DNA of 64,000 nt from Actinomucor elegans (taxonomy: Eukaryota; Mucoromycota; Mucoromycetes; Mucorales; Mucoraceae). The translations under genes and the position numbers were made by a program. The DNA is taken from assembly GCA_026027325.1 (NCBI GenBank), contig JAMSLZ010000004.1, forward strand, positions 1,984,001 to 2,048,000. Direction: 5' to 3'. Shown here in pieces: positions 61,597 to 64,000 of this stretch (its first letter is position 1; every line of letters starts with the position of its first letter). The notes below the pieces were generated by a model, which was given only the letters and a program-made list of their open reading frames with translations, searched no databases and was not told the DNA's origin.

Positions 61597-63105
61597 TTAA
61601 GTACTAATGGTTGAGTTGGATACATTTTCAATGGCCATGTCTGTTGCTCCAGTATTTGTCAACAAGCGAAAGCAAGCAACTAGTAAAATAGTGCCAATCA
61701 CATCAATGGAAGCAGTTCTATATACAAGCCAGGTTAGTAAACGATGATGATTATACGCAAAAGACATCTTACAGGTAAGGTATAACGTAGTTGTCTGGAT
61801 CATATCCCATTTTCCAAAAGATCAATGTCATGTACTTGCCAATCCAAAGACATATCCAAGTCTATTCAAAACATAAGTAAGCTATTCTTGTTACTGATAC
61901 ACGTTGACAACAAACTTACACAAATCATGGAAATAAGGAAATAGGACAGGAAAAACCATACGTTATAGTTCAATTGGCCCATACCAAATGCCCAAATAAT
62001 GAACATAAACACAATCTGAACGGGTATATTCATTGCCAGTAAAGTATATTCAACCACCTTGTAATTTTCTTTGGTTTCACCATGCAAACAGGTACTAATA
62101 CGAGAAGCATAAATAGATCCCAAATTACCGCTTAATCCAATCAGCACTGGTGTCAACAGAGCCACTCCTTTGTATTGCTCCACATATGCTTCCAATAAGA
62201 TCCCTGCCAGACTAGAGATAACCATAGCAAGTATTATAGGTGTCCACCCAGAAAATAACAATGGTTGCACATGCTTATTGCGCCAAACAATAAATCCAAA
62301 AAATGGAATCATGGATACCATGATCAAAAAGATAAATGTACTCAAAAGACTTTCTATTAGAGTGTTAGTATTATTAATTTTTTGTGTACAAATATCTGGA
62401 TACCATACCCATTTCATTTTGCAAGAGAGAGGCACAAGTAGCTAACAAGACCAAAGTAACAATATCACCTGTAGAAGAAGCCATAGGGCATGCAATGTTA
62501 TCAGGATCCACGTCAAATCGTCTACACACTAAAATAAGAGCACACATAAAGATACCCAAGATACCAGCCGAAAAAGAAGCTGATACCATGGAACTGGAAG
62601 TCATGAATATCATCTCATAATAACTTGTACTACTGCCTGGTTTGGTGATTAAACCTAGTGCAAATGAAGAAACACCAGCAATGGCACCAGCCACTAAAGA
62701 TTGTACTTGCAATAACGCAAGATTGCCTACAATCAATGATCGACGCGTTGGTCCATAATCCAATTCGCCTAGATTTGACTGCATATCAAGTTTTTTTAAA
62801 TTAGACTTTTGTGTGCCCTATTTTATAAGCGAGTTTTATAATTACCGAGGTTGAAAAACGAGCAGCCAGATTCATTTCCAAATTGCCTTTAAGGTTCAAC
62901 AAAATTGGCAAGAGAATAAAAAGTTCTGTCGTTTTTAAAAAGACCTCTGAATGCTAATGAATGATAGAGTAAGTTTATGTTATAATAACAACTTTCTTAT
63001 TTTATTCTTACTTGAAAATCATCCATAAGGTCACCAGCAAGTACAAGACCAATCACAGAGATAATCAATGAAGGGAGGGCCTATTTCCAACAACAACAAC
63101 AACAA

Positions 63106-63139
<34 letters not shown>

Positions 63140-63425
63140 AGACACACTCAAGCAGACAACATAATAGTTTTTTTTTTTTTTTTACCTGCATCGCCAATGA
63201 ATTCTCATGTTTTGGAGCCTTACTGTTGGTTTCTCCATCAAATATCACGAAATCATCATCACTACTATGACTATCTTGTAACAAGGCAGTAGTTGGCTGA
63301 TAATTTTCTTGTTTATGAAAAGGTTGGTCATCTTGTGCAGCTCGATCGGGTGGATCATCGCTCTCATCGTTGGCATTTATCGCTAGCTCAATATAGTCTG
63401 CTGTGTATTGCTCTTTACTTGGCAT
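61597..63425 (-). CDS. SLC41/MgtE-type magnesium transporter
   Basis: Seven exons (63425-63186, 63080-63012, 62953-62846, 62778-62409, 62353-61920, 61861-61773, 61717-61597) give 476 residues. An acidic cytosolic N-terminus (about 80 residues) precedes two MgtE-like membrane repeats. Repeat 1: [38 protein letters not shown], and [19 protein letters not shown]. Repeat 2: [41 protein letters not shown], and [19 protein letters not shown]. The paired LKGNLE/LSGNLG and DPDN...P...S/T.D segments line the cation path in SLC41 proteins. Likely substrate is Mg2+ at the plasma or vacuolar membrane. Confidence 0.9.
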
Positions 63426-64000
63426 GGTATATATCTAACGGAAAGGAAAAAAAAGAAAGAAAGAGATAAAAAAGAAACTCAAAGGGGCTACGAAATTAAA
63501 TACAGAGTCTGGCTACTAAAATAATATATAGCTTTGGATCTAATGCCTGTGCTAAATTTTATGCTTTTGGGCTTATTGAGTTACAAAACCGTACAGTTCA
63601 GCTTTTATTTTATTTTTTTAGGCTTTTAAAGCAGTAACATTTGCCATCTTATACTACAACTCAGTATCCACTGCCTTTTTTTATGTTAAACACCTCTTTT
63701 TTTTTATTGCAACGAAATCAAGATCTTTGGAAGTTGGTACTACAGTAACATTGTAATCTTGAAAATCTTTGTGTACAACTGAAAGCCTTGTATTAAAAAT
63801 ATCTTATTAAATGACACTATAGATGTAGATAATAAGCTCAAGAAGCAGTTATATCCTGCACAGTTACTGCCAAATCCCCTCTACCTTTGTGTGCTTCTGG
63901 GCTGTTGCATCAGCCTTATCAGCCACATACAGCATATTCGTATATAAATTCAACGTTACACTATATGAGTACCTCGACTCTTTTAAATGAAAAAAAGAGA
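63426..64000. other. Intergenic right end
   Basis: Upstream flank of the Mg-transporter gene, AT-rich, no further gene seen before the window ends. Confidence 0.5.

Overview
The window looks like nuclear DNA of a mucoralean fungus (Mucoromycota). Genes are split by many short introns (about 45-100 bp, GT..AG), noncoding DNA is very A+T rich with long poly-A/poly-T runs, and the proteins are fungal: EF-1alpha of 458 residues, Tim23, Cfd1, Dus4, a PKA catalytic subunit, Rax1. There are also pieces of the LINE and DDE transposon families, and of the zinc-finger/PD-(D/E)XK-like protein family, that I associate with Mucorales. That assignment is an inference from gene style and family memory, not a database match. 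I found no tRNA, rRNA, CRISPR array or prokaryotic feature. Exon coordinates were derived by hand from reading frame, splice sites and family motifs.

Layout. 1-2990: gene-free. 2991-8173: N6-mAMP deaminase (+) overlapping tail-to-tail an adenylate-kinase-like gene (-), which shares a 225-bp divergent promoter with an ABC1/ADCK kinase (+). 9355-11117: EF-1alpha with TATA box and probable 5'UTR intron. 11973-14040: Dus4 (+) and Cfd1 (-), stops 7 bp apart. 14430-22432: a repeat-rich block. It has two near-identical inverted arms of about 2.1 kb, each made of decayed LINE sequence and a 60-copy array of a 12-bp unit. The arms flank an intact-looking spliced gene for a C2H2 zinc-finger protein with a PD-(D/E)XK-like C-terminal half. 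The right arm runs on into more LINE sequence and a broken DDE transposase. 24239-28082: RhoGAP gene and a possible small secreted peptide. 29722-38490: D-lactate dehydrogenase, 14-3-3, a BTB/BTB/CAP-Gly protein and Tim23. 39124-40790: four tandem copies of a roughly 0.4-kb unit. 41810-42865: a second PD-(D/E)XK-like family member. 45057-53466: MCFD2-like EF-hand protein, an ELO-family protein lacking its histidine box, a PC-esterase-like membrane protein, a metallophosphoesterase, Rax1-like protein and PKA catalytic subunit. 56371-63425: EI24-like membrane protein, an unknown basic protein and an SLC41-type Mg transporter.

How the genes relate. Most are unrelated housekeeping genes. Themes that recur are mitochondria (Tim23, D-lactate dehydrogenase, ABC1 kinase, probably the adenylate-kinase-like protein), purine nucleotides (the deaminase and the adenylate-kinase-like protein), and signalling (PKA, 14-3-3, RhoGAP, Rax1). 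Gene pairs are often packed tail to tail. The most unusual item is the 14.5-20.7 kb structure: a putative DNA-binding, nuclease-like gene bracketed by mirror-image arrays of a short motif. It could be a mobile element or the product of an inverted duplication.
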